Notes: a model not told the origin generated them from the sequence alone. Shown: positions 20,340 through 30,609, counted from the first letter of the stretch. The stretch is 38,318 nt of DNA from Prorocentrum cordatum (GCA_963575745.1 CAUYUJ010000204.1:78575-116892); one strand, 5' to 3'. Numbers and translations are program-made.

Positions 20340-20592
20340 AGGAGGAATATTAACATGCAGATGATGGCGATGACGATGACGATGACATTAAGACGGGGAT
20401 GATTGTGGTGATGGTGATGTGGGTGATAGGGAAGGGAATGCCGCCATCATAACCGTGGTTGTTTCTCATTGTGTTCGATGTCACAGCTTAAGGCAGTGGA
20501 CGCCTGCAACCGCAACCGCAATCACATTTGTATACGCGTACATGTGTGTATATATACATATATGTATATATATATATGTATATATGTACGCA
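20340..20592. repeat. GATGAC and TA/TG microsatellites
   Basis: GATGATGGCGATGACGATGA-type triplets at 20358-20415, then an imperfect (TA)n/(TG)n run at 20535-20592 (TGTGTATATATACATATATG). The interval between them is unassigned. Confidence 0.85.
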
Positions 20593-21385
20593 TACGCACG
20601 CTAGATGAAACCAGCGCCTAGGCAGGGGTATCTCTCAGAAGATCCTGGTGATGGAATCTGTGCTTGAGGTCGTTATAGGGCCTGCGGCCCTGCGACTCAC
20701 AGTGGCTTTGGTGAAGCAGTGGCCGATGCTTGCCCCTGCGTGTGCGAGTTCGTTGCCCCCATGCGAGGAGTTCGTGACATCCGCGGAGCCACTCCCGCCT
20801 CGCGTCCTGAGTCACTGTCATGTACACGCCAGGATCACTGGGCCCTGATCACAGCCAAGCATTATGGGGCTTTCTGGGGTCATGTAGGGGCGTCTCGGGC
20901 AGTTTAGGCGTCTCCGACGGCCGTCTTGAAACTATCTTTGCACGTCCTGGGAGCAAGTCTTTGGACATACAAGGAATATGTGCGCACATTATTGTATTTC
21001 AATCCTTGTTGCCCTCTGGGCCATGATGCGGGCGCGTTATGCCCTCCCCCCCTTCCCCCCCATCCCCCCCCGCCCATCACGTAACGCTCCTCCCACCAGT
21101 ACGGTCCCCAGCACTGCCGCAGTGCGTCCAGCACCGCGGTCTGTCACGGTGGGGGGCGGGGGCGACACGTCGTGCCCTCCCCTCCGCCCCGAGAGCGCCA
21201 GCCAGTTGTCGTCACGAGTACAGCAGGCTCTCTTCTGATGGCCTTTGTCAGGCCAGCCCGAGTTCTCCAGCCTCGATCTCCCGGGCGGCCACTGGCGGCC
21301 GCGCCAGAGGCCACCGTCGTCGGTGCTGCGCGCTGCCGACCACCCCGCGCCCCCCTCCCTCCACCCCTGCTCCGGTCTCTCTCTC
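20593..21385. other. Unassigned DNA
   Basis: Mixed sequence with a C-rich run at 21046-21078. Short frames on both strands, no domain recognised. Confidence 0.4.
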
Positions 21386-21540
21386 CCCCCCCTCCTCTGC
21401 TCTTCTCCTCCTCCTCCTCCTCGTCTTCCTCCTCCTCCTCCTCCTCTTCTGCTCTCCTCCTCCTCTGCTCTCCTCCTCTGTTCTCCTCTGTTCTCCTCCT
21501 CTGCTCTCCTCCTCCTCAGCTCTCTTCCTCCTGGTAGCTG
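21386..21540. repeat. TCC/TCTGCTC microsatellite
   Basis: TCC triplets, then CTCTGCTCTCCTCC-type units repeated several times up to 21535. Confidence 0.9.
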
Positions 21541-21798
21541 GTAGCTTGCGGCATCGAAGTCGTTCAGACGTTGCCTCCCGCCCACCCCCCAAGGGCCTTG
21601 CTCAAACTGTAGAACGAAAAGGGGGACAAGTGACGACAAAAGGAGGGCCCCTGGGGGCGGGGTGACTGTGTCCCACAGCGAGACCCCGGGGGAGGGGGGG
21701 GGGCAAGGCCTCGTCTTCAATTAAACAATGTGGAAACTACTCTCACCTCTCTCCCCTGGTGGCGCCCGCGCCCGGTGCTTGTTCGGCCCCCCTCCGCG

Positions 21799-21817
21799 TT
21801 TTTTTTTTTTTTTTTTT
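21799..21817. repeat. T19 homopolymer
   Basis: Nineteen T in a row, just left of the first copy of the 361-bp repeat. On the minus strand it would be a poly-A tail, but nothing upstream on that strand is recognisable. Confidence 0.95.
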
Positions 21818-21839
21818 CATTTCAAAAAGCAGCATTCCC

Positions 21840-22052
21840 GGGAGTTGGATTTTCGTTTTTTCCCCAAAATATTGCTCTCGCTGAAGCGCTGGCTTCATTT
21901 TCGGGCCGCCGCTCGTTCCGAATCGTGCTCCCGCTGCAGCGCTGGCCTCATTTCCGCGCTTCCGCTCGTTCCGAATCGTGCTCCCGTTGTAGCGCTGGCG
22001 TTATTTTTTCCAGCGCCATGCCACGGCATGGTTTTTGGTCCTTCCAACTAGG
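21840..22052 (+). repeat. 361-bp repeat, copy A (truncated)
   Basis: Shares with copies B and C the words TCTCGCTGAAGCGCTGG, CGCTCGTTCCGAATCGTGC (twice, about 53 bp apart) and CCATGCCACGGCATGG. The first third of the unit is missing. Confidence 0.9.
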
Positions 22053-22080
22053 CCATATCAGCCAGCGTTGACTCCAAATA

Positions 22081-22490
22081 GATAGGAGGACAGGAGGAGG
22101 ACGAGAGGAGGATGGGAGGAGGACGAAATGAGGACGGGAGCAGGACGGGAGGAGGACGGGAGGAGCAAAATCAAGCAAGCGCAAGCAAGCAAGCGGAAGC
22201 AAGCAAGCACAAGCGAGCAATAACACGCAAGCAACAGCAAGCGATCAAGTGCAAGCAAACACGGGCAAGCAAGAGCAAGCAAGCAAGAGCAAGCAAGCAA
22301 GCAAGAGCAAGCAAGCGAGAGCTAACGATCAAGTACAAGCAAGCAAGAGCAAGCATAGGACTCGCCATTGGAAATAGCTGGGGGAAGCAATTGGAAGTAA
22401 GTGTGGGTGCCTTTGGAAAAGGGGTAGGGAGGGGGGTGCCATTGGAAATAAGCGGGGGGTGCCATTGGAAAAAGGGGGGGTCGTAAAGAC
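22081..22490. repeat. Three simple arrays: GAGGACGG, AAGC and GGGTGCCATTGGAAA
   Basis: 22081-22165 is a GGAGGACGGGAGGAGGACG-type array; 22168-22358 is (CAAG)n with GAGCAAGCAAG variants; 22365-22485 has about four GGTGCCATTGGAAATA-like units. All lie between copies A and B of the 361-bp repeat. Confidence 0.85.
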
Positions 22491-22554
22491 CAATTACTTA
22501 TGATGAGCTATGAATCCTAGATGGCAAGCCTACCTGGATAACAACATCTAGAAC

Positions 22555-22895
22555 ATGGCCTCCCGGAAAACCCGTCGGAAGAGATTCCACATTCGGTGCC
22601 GATTCGTTGCTTTCTTTTGGCCGCAGAAGCCTTCCGCCACGCCCTGCTATGTCAGGCTACGCGTCCTCATTTCCGCGCTTCCGCGCTTGAGTTTTTTGTT
22701 CAAACTGCCGTTCTCGCTGAAGCGCTGGCCTCATTTTCGGACCACCGCTCGTTCCGAATCGTGCTCCCGCTGCAGCGCTGGCCTCATTTCTGCGCTTCCG
22801 CTCGTTCCGAATCGTGCTCCCGCTGCAGGGCTGGCGTCATTATTTCCAGCACCATGCCACGGCATGGTTTTCGGTCCCTCCAAATGACCCCAAAA
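22555..22895 (+). repeat. 361-bp repeat, copy B
   Basis: Full unit: ATGGCNTCCC start, GATTCCACATTCGGTGCCG, GCCGCAGAAGCC, GCTATGTCAGGCTACGCGTC (at 22646), two CGTTCCGAATCGTGCTCCC blocks and the CCATGCCACGGCATGG palindrome. Copy C follows directly, so B and C are in tandem. Confidence 0.95.
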
Positions 22896-22915
22896 TTTGA
22901 AAATTCCTCCCCGAA

Positions 22916-23255
22916 AAGAACCATTGGAAGTGATTACACGTTCGGTGCCGATTCGCTGATTCGTTCGGCCGCAGAAGCCCCCCGGCTTTGGGGCGTCGCC
23001 CGCCATGCTATGTCAGGCTACGCGTCCTCATTTCCGCGCTTCCGCGCTTGGGTTTTTGTTCGAAATTCTGCTCTCGCTGAAGCGCTGGCCTCATTTTCGG
23101 GCCACCGCTCGTTCCGAATCGTGCTCCCGCTGCAGCGCTGGCCTCATTTCCGCGCTTCGGCTCGTTCCTAATTGTGCTCCGCTGCAGAGCTGGCGCAATT
23201 TTTTCCAGCGCCATGCCACGGCATGGTTTTCGGTTCTTCCAAATAGGCCTCAACA
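22916..23255 (+). repeat. 361-bp repeat, copy C
   Basis: GCTATGTCAGGCTACGCGTC lies at 23007, exactly 361 bp after copy B. Same internal order. After it, a partial fourth unit (23262-23400) keeps the ATGGCATCCCC start, GATTCCACATTCAGTG and GCCGCAGAAGCC, then degenerates into CATGC-rich sequence. Confidence 0.95.
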
Positions 23256-23400
23256 TGTAAAGCATGGCATCCCCAAGAAACCATCGGAAGGGATTCCACA
23301 TTCAGTGTCGATTCGTTATTTTTTTGAGCCGCAGAAGCCCCCCCCCACTTTGGGGCATCGCCACGCCATGCGATGTCATGGTACGCGTCAGTCTTCAACA

Positions 23401-23707
23401 CCATGCTATGCCATGTAATGCAATGCCATGCTACGACATCCAATTGTGCGAATAGAGAGGAGATCTACGCCATGGTAAGGGATGATAGGGAGGGGCAGGA
23501 CTTCAGATATGACGCGAGCGCACCTAGCTTGTCCTCCACCCCTCCTCCCTTCCCTCGAGACCTCGAGACCGATTTCTTGAACGCCGCATGCCTGTGACTG
23601 GGCTCCGGCCGGCCCGCGCCGCCCCTGAAGGGACCCGCCGGCGAGCTGGCCCGCAGACTCGCGCGTCTCGGCCACGCGCAGAGGGGGGGAGGGGGGAGGA
23701 GAGAAGC
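23401..23707. other. Unassigned DNA
   Basis: Starts with repeated CATGC and ATGCCATG words (23401-23440), then ordinary mixed sequence. No gene seen. Confidence 0.4.
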
Positions 23708-23799
23708 CTTCTTAGAAGCACCACTGCTCCTTAGACGGCGCGGGCCTTTCTGTAGATGTAAGGCCGTCGCCTTCTAAGAAGCAGCCTGCTTCTAAGAAG
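23708..23799. repeat. Small inverted repeat
   Basis: CTTCTTAGAAGCA at 23708-23720 is the exact reverse complement of 23787-23799. A second TTCTAAGAAGC lies at 23772-23782. Total span 92 bp, a possible small foldback element. Confidence 0.75.
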
Positions 23800-24401
23800 C
23801 CTTCCCCCCTCCCCTTTCCCCCCTCTGCGCGCCGCCAAGCGTCTGCGTCTGCGTCTGCGACTCCCCTTGTCCCCTTCGCCCTGCGAGTGGGGGAGGGGAC
23901 GGCCCTCTCCTCTTTCCCCTCCTTCCTGATGGGGAGGCGGGCGCAGGGCCTCCTTCTTGCCCCCCTGCCCCCCCTGCCCCCCCTCCTCGGCCCTCGGCCA
24001 ACGAAGACGGCCGTGGGGAGAGGCGCCAACGTGCCTCCACAGCTCAGACCTCAATAGTTCCCTTCAGGCGCCACTGGCCACCATCCATCGGGCCGAACGA
24101 AAGGGGGGGATAGGGAAAGGGGGGGTTACGAAATCTGCTGCATGCAGCTGGTCTCGGCCCCGCCGCCGGGCCCACTCCTCGATACATGGGCGCCTCCCGG
24201 CGCCTCCCGGCGCCTGGAAAATCGGCCAGGTGAGCTGCTCCTCCACCCTACCCTTTGCAGTCCCCCGCTTTCGCTCCCCCCGATTTGCGCGCACCGCCTG
24301 GGGAGGGCAGCCGATGCTCATGGCAGGCGCACGCCGGAGCGAGGTGCTCTCGCGGTGTCCGGGTGTCGAGTATGTGCGCTGGGGCCGCGCACCAAGCGGT
24401 A
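23800..24401. other. C-rich DNA without a supported gene
   Basis: Runs of CCCCTCCC, CCCCTGCC and similar (23800-24000), then mixed GC-rich sequence. No motif recognised. Confidence 0.4.
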
Positions 24402-24748
24402 AGGCGGGCGTGCCCCTCTGCAGGAGGGAGGTTCCAAAGTAGTCAGAGTCCAGCGTCCTCTCCCCCCCTCGGTCGTGCGTCTCTCCCCGACCTCTCCGGC
24501 GGCTGCCCTCCGAGCGCCGAGGCCGCCGGCCGCCGCGGCCGGCCGGGCCGCGGGCACGGCGGCGGCGCCCCGCCCCGCGGCGCGCTCTTCGCGTGCCGCC
24601 CTCGCGGAGGCGGCGACGCGGCCGCGTCGGGGCCGAAGCTCGGAGGCAGGCCCAGGGTCGAGCAGTGGCAAGGCATCCTGGCTGTGCCTCTCAGGCTCAA
24701 GTCGGGCATGTCCCTCTGCAGGAGGAGCGTTCAAAAATAGTCCGAACA
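24402..24748 (+). repeat. Pair of short direct repeats flanking GC-rich DNA
   Basis: 24402-24450 and 24698-24748 share CCTCTGCAGGAGG followed by GTTC.AAA.TAGTC, about 296 bp apart. The DNA between them is very GC-rich and has no recognisable motif. Confidence 0.6.
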
Positions 24749-24854
24749 TGGTGCGGGGACGATGCTTCGAGTATTTCCCCAATCAGAGCTTGCCTCTGTA
24801 GGGATCCTTGCGGATTCATATGTGTAGGTGACCTACCTCGCCGATTTTGGTGGC

Positions 24855-25275
24855 CGGGCTCGGGTGCCCGGGTGCCCGGGGGTGCCCGGGGGTGCCCAGG
24901 GGTGCCCAGGGGTGCCCAGGTGCCCAGGGGTGCCCGAGGGTAACGTGCCCAGGGGTGCCCGGGGGCCCGGGGGGGTGCCTGGGTACCGGGGTGCTCTATC
25001 GCCCTATCACCCTATAGCCCTATAGCCATATAGCCCTATAGTCCAATAGCCCTATAGCCCTATAGCCCTATAGCCATATAGCCCTATGGCCCTATAGCCC
25101 CAGAGCCCTATAGCCCTTAGCCCTATAGCCCATACAGCCCATATAGCCCTATAGCCCTATAGCCCTATAGCCACAGAGCTCTATAGACCTACAGGCCTAT
25201 AGCTTTATAGCCTTATAGCCCTGTAGCCCTGTGGCCCTCATGGCCTTCATAGCCCTCATGGCCTCCACAGCCCTC
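24855..25275. repeat. GTGCCCGGGG decamer array followed by GCCCTATA octamer array
   Basis: 24855-24985 holds ten-base units GTGCCC[AG]GGG. From 24990 the unit switches to eight-base GCCCTATA, which degenerates after 25150 into CCTCATGGC-type words. The two arrays meet without a spacer. Confidence 0.9.
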
Positions 25276-25832
25276 GCAGACTTCATACACCTAAGGAACA
25301 GTTATAACGGGATCTCATGTAAGATCAAAACAGACTCTGGTAGGGCTTTTTCTCCGGTATCATTCTTGACCATTTTTGAATATTGTTTGCTGGGCAATTT
25401 TTGATTTTTCGTCCAAAATCCCGCTGTGGGGGGACATGCCCGACCTAATCTTAGGCCCGCCAGAGAATGTTCTCAGAACCTTTTATGGGGCCGGCGAGTG
25501 GTAGACCAGAAACATTTCCGCCGTCGGGGGCAGGCGTCCCTGACGGTGGACACGAATATTTCGTACCGTTATTCGCCCGCTACACCTTGCTTGGTCTGCG
25601 CGACCTGTTCTCAGAACATTTTTGGCTGCGACTGTTTTGTTTTAGCACACCGGGGTGATTGTTCGAAGAACACGGTTTTTTGCTCTCAGAGCAGTCTTGT
25701 CTTCTGAGAACATTTCGTGGTAGGACCACAGGAATGCCGGGACGGTCGGTCTCTGCTCAACAGGGGGGAGGCCGTTCCAACCACCATCCGACCCCTCTGG
25801 GCGCTGAGGGCTCCATCCGAGGGGGGCAGGAG
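25276..25832. other. Unassigned, less GC-rich DNA with a palindrome cluster
   Basis: No gene recognised. Short 11-bp palindromes lie at 25469-25479 and 25607-25617 (GTTCTCAGAAC), 25682-25692 (GCTCTCAGAGC) and, imperfectly, 25661-25671 and 25701-25711. Confidence 0.5.
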
Positions 25833-25930
25833 GGGGCGGAGGAGGAGGAGGAGGGTGCGGGGGAGGAGGAGGAGGAGGAAGAGGAGAAGGAGGAGGAGGC
25901 GGAGGAGGAGGCGGAGGATGAGGAATTCAG
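25833..25930. repeat. (GGA)n microsatellite
   Basis: GGAGGAGGA with GAAGAGGAG variants, giving poly-Glu and poly-Arg frames. Confidence 0.95.
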
Positions 25931-26654
25931 TTCTTTCGTGGGCGGCCCCCTTGGGCCCCTGAAGCGGCGCCAGGTGAGGCCGGGAGCGGCGAGAAGCTTC
26001 GGCTTGGCCGCCCGGAGAGGAGGGGGCGGGTTTTCCCAGAAGGCTTCGAAGGCCGCGGGCCCCCCTCCCTCGTTTGATTTTTTTTATGCATCTCGCACTG
26101 CATGCTGTTCAGACGCACCGGATTCTGGAGGCCACGGCCTCGCCCACCTGGTCTTAGCTAGGCCCAGACTCTGTCCGAAGCGGTGGTCGTTCGCTCTTTC
26201 GTTTGCTCGAAGCCCTCGCGCCTTCCGAGAAGGGCCTGCTCCTCCTAGCTTCCCCCTAAGGGCGCGCTGCCGAGAGGCCGTTCGCGCGCTTTTGTTGTGT
26301 GCCCCAGGGGGGCACGTCTGTGGCGGGGTTGCACAAGGTGTCTCTGGCTCAGTCCTGAGATCTGGGTGTTGATACATTTTGTTCCCAGACGTTCTCGCCC
26401 CAGATTCGGGCCCCGGGACCCTCACAGTTCGCTCGGGCTCGAGACATGGCGCTGAAAGATGGGGTCCGGGCCTCCTTCTTGTTCTGGGGGCGATGTTGCA
26501 GTTTCTCTACAACTTGCGATTTGATGGAAGGTGCTCCCCGTCTTTCGCTCTGTATCGGGGCCCCTGGGGCCCCCCTGGGCCTCGCGAGGGGTATGCCTCG
26601 GAGGGGCTTCCTGGGAAATCCTGGGGCCTCCCTGGGCCCGGAAGAGGAGATGGA
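25931..26654. other. GC-rich DNA without a supported gene
   Basis: Frames up to about 240 codons cross this interval, but they begin or end in microsatellites and have no recognisable domain. Confidence 0.4.
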
Positions 26655-27060
26655 GGATGATCGACAAGAAGGTCCGAGGAGGATGAGGAGGAGGACAACC
26701 CATGAGGCAGATCTACTCCTTCCTTCTTCCATCGTACCCTCTTCTCCCTGCTCTCCCTCCAATTCATCCCTTCTCTCCCTCCTCTTCCTCCTGATTACCC
26801 TCCATCTTTTTTCCTCCTCTAGAGTCCTTCTGGATAGTAACCTTTTCATCCCCCTCACCCTTCCACGCCTTCCTTCCATTCATATTTCTCCCCTCTCGCT
26901 CCCCCCCCGCCTCATCATGACTCTTCTCTTCCTCTTCCTTCCCCCTTCCGCTTCCTCTGTCCCCTCTTCCTTCGCTTCCTTCCCCCCTCTTCCCTCGCTC
27001 CCTCCTCCTCATCCCCGTCCCTTCTGCACCTCCTCCGCCTCGTCGGCCTTGCCCTCGTCG
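26655..27060. repeat. Pyrimidine-rich (TCC/CTT) tract
   Basis: After a short GGAGGATGAGGAGG run the strand turns to CCTTCCTTC, CCCTCTTCC and similar for about 350 bp. Not a clean tandem array. Confidence 0.75.
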
Positions 27061-27194
27061 TCGTCCTCTCGCATGTCGCCGCTGCTCAGGTGGCTTTTTG
27101 CACCGCGCCCGCGGCGGGCATCGTCGCGTGCGCGAGATCAAGCAGGATCCGTCGGGGGACCAAGGGTACAGCAGCAGGACGGAAAAAATTGAGT

Positions 27195-27390
27195 ATTGCG
27201 GATGAGGGAAGGAGGGGGAGGAGGAGAGGAGAAGGAGGAGGAGGGACGATGATGGGGGAATAGGAGGCGAAGGAAGGATTGCGACGACGACGACGACGAC
27301 GGCGACGGCGATGACGACGACGACGATGACGATGGTGACGGCGACGGCGATGACGACGACGACGGTGGTGGTGGTGACGATGATGATACT
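27195..27390. repeat. GGAGGA run and (GAC)n/(GAT)n microsatellite
   Basis: 27200-27260 is GGAGG-rich. 27275-27385 is GAC triplets with GGC and GAT variants, ending in GGTGGTGGTGG. The long minus frame across this tract is a product of the period. Confidence 0.95.
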
Positions 27391-27409
27391 GTTCAATGTA
27401 CAGTTCAGC

Positions 27410-27490
27410 GTACGAGGGTATGGCGAAGAAGGAACGAGTGGCGAGACGGCTTCTCCGTAGCTGTTTGGGTTCAAGTGGCCGGAACCCGCC
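27410..27490 (+). repeat. Left copy of an 80-bp repeat next to the DIRS-like element
   Basis: Shares with 34503-34582 the words TATGGCG, GACGGCTTCTCCGTAGCTGTT and GCCGG in the same order and orientation. On the minus strand both read PNSYGEAV. The copies lie just outside the first and last coding remnants of the DIRS-like element, so they may be terminal repeats. Equally, they may be an unrelated dispersed repeat. Confidence 0.65.
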
Positions 27491-28515
27491 TCGGCGGCTC
27501 TGGAGTAGCCGACGCAGGGTTGCTGAGGCAGCGCGCGGCGGGCGATGGTCGAAGTCCAGGGTCCGCCCCGCGGGGTGTTGGTGTTTCGGGGCAAGAGGCG
27601 GGCGCGCAGGCGCTCGGAGCCGGCGCCAGTGAGCGCGCCCGCCTGGAGTCCAGAACCCCGCGGGGCGAAGGGCCGTGGGCTCAAGCGTGGACCCCGCGGG
27701 GGCCGAGCGCCATGGTCAGCGAGAGACCGGCGTCCGCGAACCTTCGGCGGCGCAGGACGCCACCGCGAGTCTGGCGTCTCATGCTGCAGGCAAGGCTTGC
27801 GGCGGCCGAATTCTCCAGAGCCACTGCCCTGGCGAAGCCGGCCAATATGGCCAGGAAGGGCGAGTCCGAGCGTGTTGCGGTGGTCGAGGCAACTGCGCGG
27901 CGCAGGCCTCGCGGCCTGCGGGCCAGTGCAAGCAGCCAGGGCAGGACAAAACCGAGGGCGTCGCGGGCACCGCTGGCGAGGGGGAAGAGGCGCCCGCGGG
28001 GCGGCAAGAAGGCTACGCAGAGGGCCCCGCGAGATTGTCCAGACCCCCGTGGGGGGTTGCCTGGGCCATGAGTGGCGGTGGGCGACAAGGAGTGGTATAC
28101 CCCCCTCGTGGTGGTCAAGGCGGGCGACGTGATCGATGTGCAGAGCGAGGTGAACGGCAATGCCCGCCATGTCCTCGTGGTGGCAGACGGCGAGTCGTTC
28201 GCTGTCGACGGCAAGGGCGGCGCCTTCCTCGAGGCTGTCTTCGTCGAGGTCGTGGGGGGCGCAAGCGTCAACTATCTGAACCGCCCCCTGCAAGGAGATG
28301 AGGGCAAGGGGCTACTACATTTCTGCGACGAGGCCGCGGTAGAGTGCCGGGTGGAGAGCCCCGACGCGTGCCGCGAGCTGGCACGCGTCGACTCGTGCCG
28401 GGTGGGGCCAGACATCAAGCCGACCTTCGGAGCCCCGGCGCCTCCGCCGAGCGAGAAGGGCGATGCCTCGAAGGCGGGCCTCGCAGACGGGGCGGCTCCC
28501 CTTCGACGAAGATGA
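27475..28515 (+). pseudogene. N-terminal gag-like region of the DIRS-like element
   Basis: One frame with a single stop (TGA at 28069). The first half is Arg/Ala-rich and basic, as in nucleic-acid-binding gag N-termini, but GC bias could produce the same. The second half is clearly protein-like: KEWYTPLVVVKAGDVIDVQ, ARHVLVVADGESFAVD, and GLLHFCDEAAVECRV followed by CRELARVDSCRVG. The last part resembles the H-x-C...C...H...R pattern found in dinoflagellate multicopy gag-like proteins as I remember them. Function unknown. Frame is lost after 28515. Confidence 0.5.
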
Positions 28516-28871
28516 CGATGGGCTGCTCCCGTTGCCTCACCCAGCCTTCCCACCTCATGGGGTCAGGAGGCCCGACCCTGAGAGGCGGCTTGTGGGGCTC
28601 GGGCAGAGGATCGGCCGCTCCGAGCCCAGGGGGCTCGAAGCGAGGTGTTCGCGGCGCCGGTGGCGCGAGTGCAGGCCAAGTGATGGCCAAGAGGGCCGGG
28701 CGACGCCGCGAGAAGCCGCGGGGGGCCCCGCCCGAGGGCTACTTGCGCCCAAGTTCTGGGGGGGGGCGTCAGGCCACCGCCGCTGGCGGGAGACTGGGAA
28801 GATGCGACCGACGCCAAGTCTAGTTCTCGCCTGGCCCGTCTTCGGGCGCGCGAGGATTTTGCACCGTTCGT

Positions 28872-29458
28872 TTGCCGATTTCGGGGCAGCTTCTGCAGCT
28901 GGCGATCGAGGATCTCAAGCGCTCCCTGGGCGTCCGAGGAGGGCCCTCCACGTCGGGTCAGATCCCATCAGGGGCGATGTTCCTCTTGTGCCTTGCGACC
29001 GTGATCCGCACGCAGTACTCCCAGCGACGCTGGGCGAGAGAGGTCGCGAAATTAGGGCCCTCGGCGAGACTTTGGGCGCTATCCTCTTCGATGGCCTGCT
29101 GAGGGTAGCCGACCCGTGCGCGCAGCGGTTCAAGAGCCGCGAGGTCAGGGCCCAGGGCGGCAGCGCTCGCCTCGCCGCGCCGGGCGAGCTAATTCCTCGG
29201 CGCCCGATCGGTCTCGCAGGTCCGTCGGAGCAGATGCTGGTCGGCCAGCTGGAATCGCAGAGAGCGAAACTCACAGAGATTGAGCAGTCGTCCAAGATGG
29301 CCGAACGGCCCTCCGGCTCGTGGGTTGGGGGCCTCGCGGAGGCGCAGCCCGAGGCGACCCGTCGGACCAACGCGGCAGCGAAGTGGGGGGCTCGGCGTCG
29401 AGCGCCCAGCGATCGCCGCCCCTTGCTTCCAGATCTTGCTGGGGCGGAAGCGGATTAG
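28872..29458 (+). pseudogene. Central gag-like domain of the DIRS-like element
   Basis: Frame one (28872-29030) reads GQLLQLAIEDLKRSLG, then IPSGAMFLLCLATVIRTQ. A shift leads to frame two with REIRALGETLGAILFDGLL, then ADPCAQRFKSREV and APGELIPRRPIGLAG and a helix ending KLTEIEQSS. The order (short helix, LPsg..YL..V..pq, REl.TL...lD.LL, aD.l.QRfK, leliP) is one I associate with capsid-like proteins of dinoflagellate retroelements. To 29735 follow Gly/Arg/Glu-rich frames that could be a basic tail. At least one frameshift. Assignment rests on remembered pattern, not on a search. Confidence 0.5.
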
Positions 29459-29734
29459 CCCGATGGGGGCGTGGGCGATGGCGAGGGGCGTGCGGGGGGG
29501 TCAACGGGGCGAGGAGGAAGCCCTTCCGCCGCTTGCGAAGGAGAAGTACAAGTACCCGAGGGGGGCATCCGCGTCGCCCCCGCCCCCTCGGCCAGAGCCT
29601 CAGAGGAAGGCGATGCTGAGTCCTCCGACCAGAGCCCAGGGCGCGGCAGGGTGGGGGTGCGCAAAGGAGGGCGCGCAAGAGAAGCTTGCCGCGCCGACGC
29701 TGCCGCGCCCATGGGACCAGGGTTCGGGGCAGGG

Positions 29735-30560
29735 CTACCCGCGGCAGGAGGGCTTCAGGACGGCTCGATGATGATCGCCGCCAGGGTCGCCGACCCGTCG
29801 GGCCTCGCAGAGATCAGTTTCGCTGCTCAGAGGCGGATAATGGGAGGGGGGCCCTGTGACAGTCGCCAGGGTACCTCGCTCGAGGAGCTCTGCCGCCGCG
29901 AGGCCCCGCTCGTCGTCGGTGCAATGCGCCTTCGAGGCGGCGATCTCGGGCCACTTGTCGGGCGGGAGGGCGAAGTCCCCGACGTTCTCGAGCGCTGCCT
30001 TCGCCGCGGGACGGCAGTGGTCGACTGCCTCCGGTGCCCCGCAGTTCTCGCGTGGCGGGGGCCCCGCCTCGATCTGGGCCCGTGTGATGAGCTCGCGCAT
30101 GGCGCTGGACACCGTGGCGGCATCCTACCGCGTGACCTACTGTGTCGCGTGGTCGCTGCCCCGTCTCGATCACAGGTGGACGGCCGCGTCCTCCATGTGC
30201 TGGACAGCCTCCTGCTGGGCGGCGGCGTAACGAGGGGCGTTGGGGGTGCCGAGCTTGGCCGCGAAACTGCTGTCCGAGTGATCGCCGGTGGTCAGCAGTG
30301 CCTGCTGGCAAATCCAAGCGCCTGCCCCTGCCTTCCACCAGGAAGCCAGCCGCTCGTCTACGCCGCATACCTTCTGGCTCTGTTCTGGGCCTTCAGATGC
30401 CCGAAGAGCTCCACAATGTTTTTGCCATCGTTAGACAGGGGGGAGCGGCAGGGCGTCTCGCCGACGCTCGGCGTTCTCGACCGCGCGGCGCGCTTCGTCG
30501 AACGCCCGGCGCGCCTCCTCACCCAGCCTAGTGTCGGACAGGAGGGCCATCCGCGAGATG
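29735..30560 (-). pseudogene. Unidentified coding-like remnant on the minus strand
   Basis: One minus frame carries protein-like text with few stops over about 830 bp: MALLSDTRLGEEARRAFDEA, RRAVENAERRRDA near 30500, then GDHSDSSFAAKLGTPNAPRY, AAAQQEAVQHMEDAAVHL, three stops close together near 30130-30180, then VSSAMRELITRAQIEAGPPP, PAAKAALENVGDFALPP and DDERGLAAAELLERG. Amphipathic Ala/Glu/Arg helices dominate. The plus frame over the same bases lacks such order. I recognise no family. The segment interrupts the gag-RT order of the DIRS-like element, so it may be a nested insertion. GC-rich DNA favours Ala/Arg/Glu frames, so caution is due. Confidence 0.4.
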
Positions 30561-30609
30561 GGCGGATGTTTCACTCACCCCTCGTGGAAGACGTGATGTT
30601 GCACCCCTC

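Noticed and set aside
21799-21817. Poly-A tail of a minus-strand retrogene
   Set aside because: No coding remnant is recognisable on the minus strand next to it.
26764-28293. Minus-strand frame of 509 codons
   Set aside because: Crosses the TCC, GAC and GC-rich tracts; the plus strand has the gag-like remnant over part of it.
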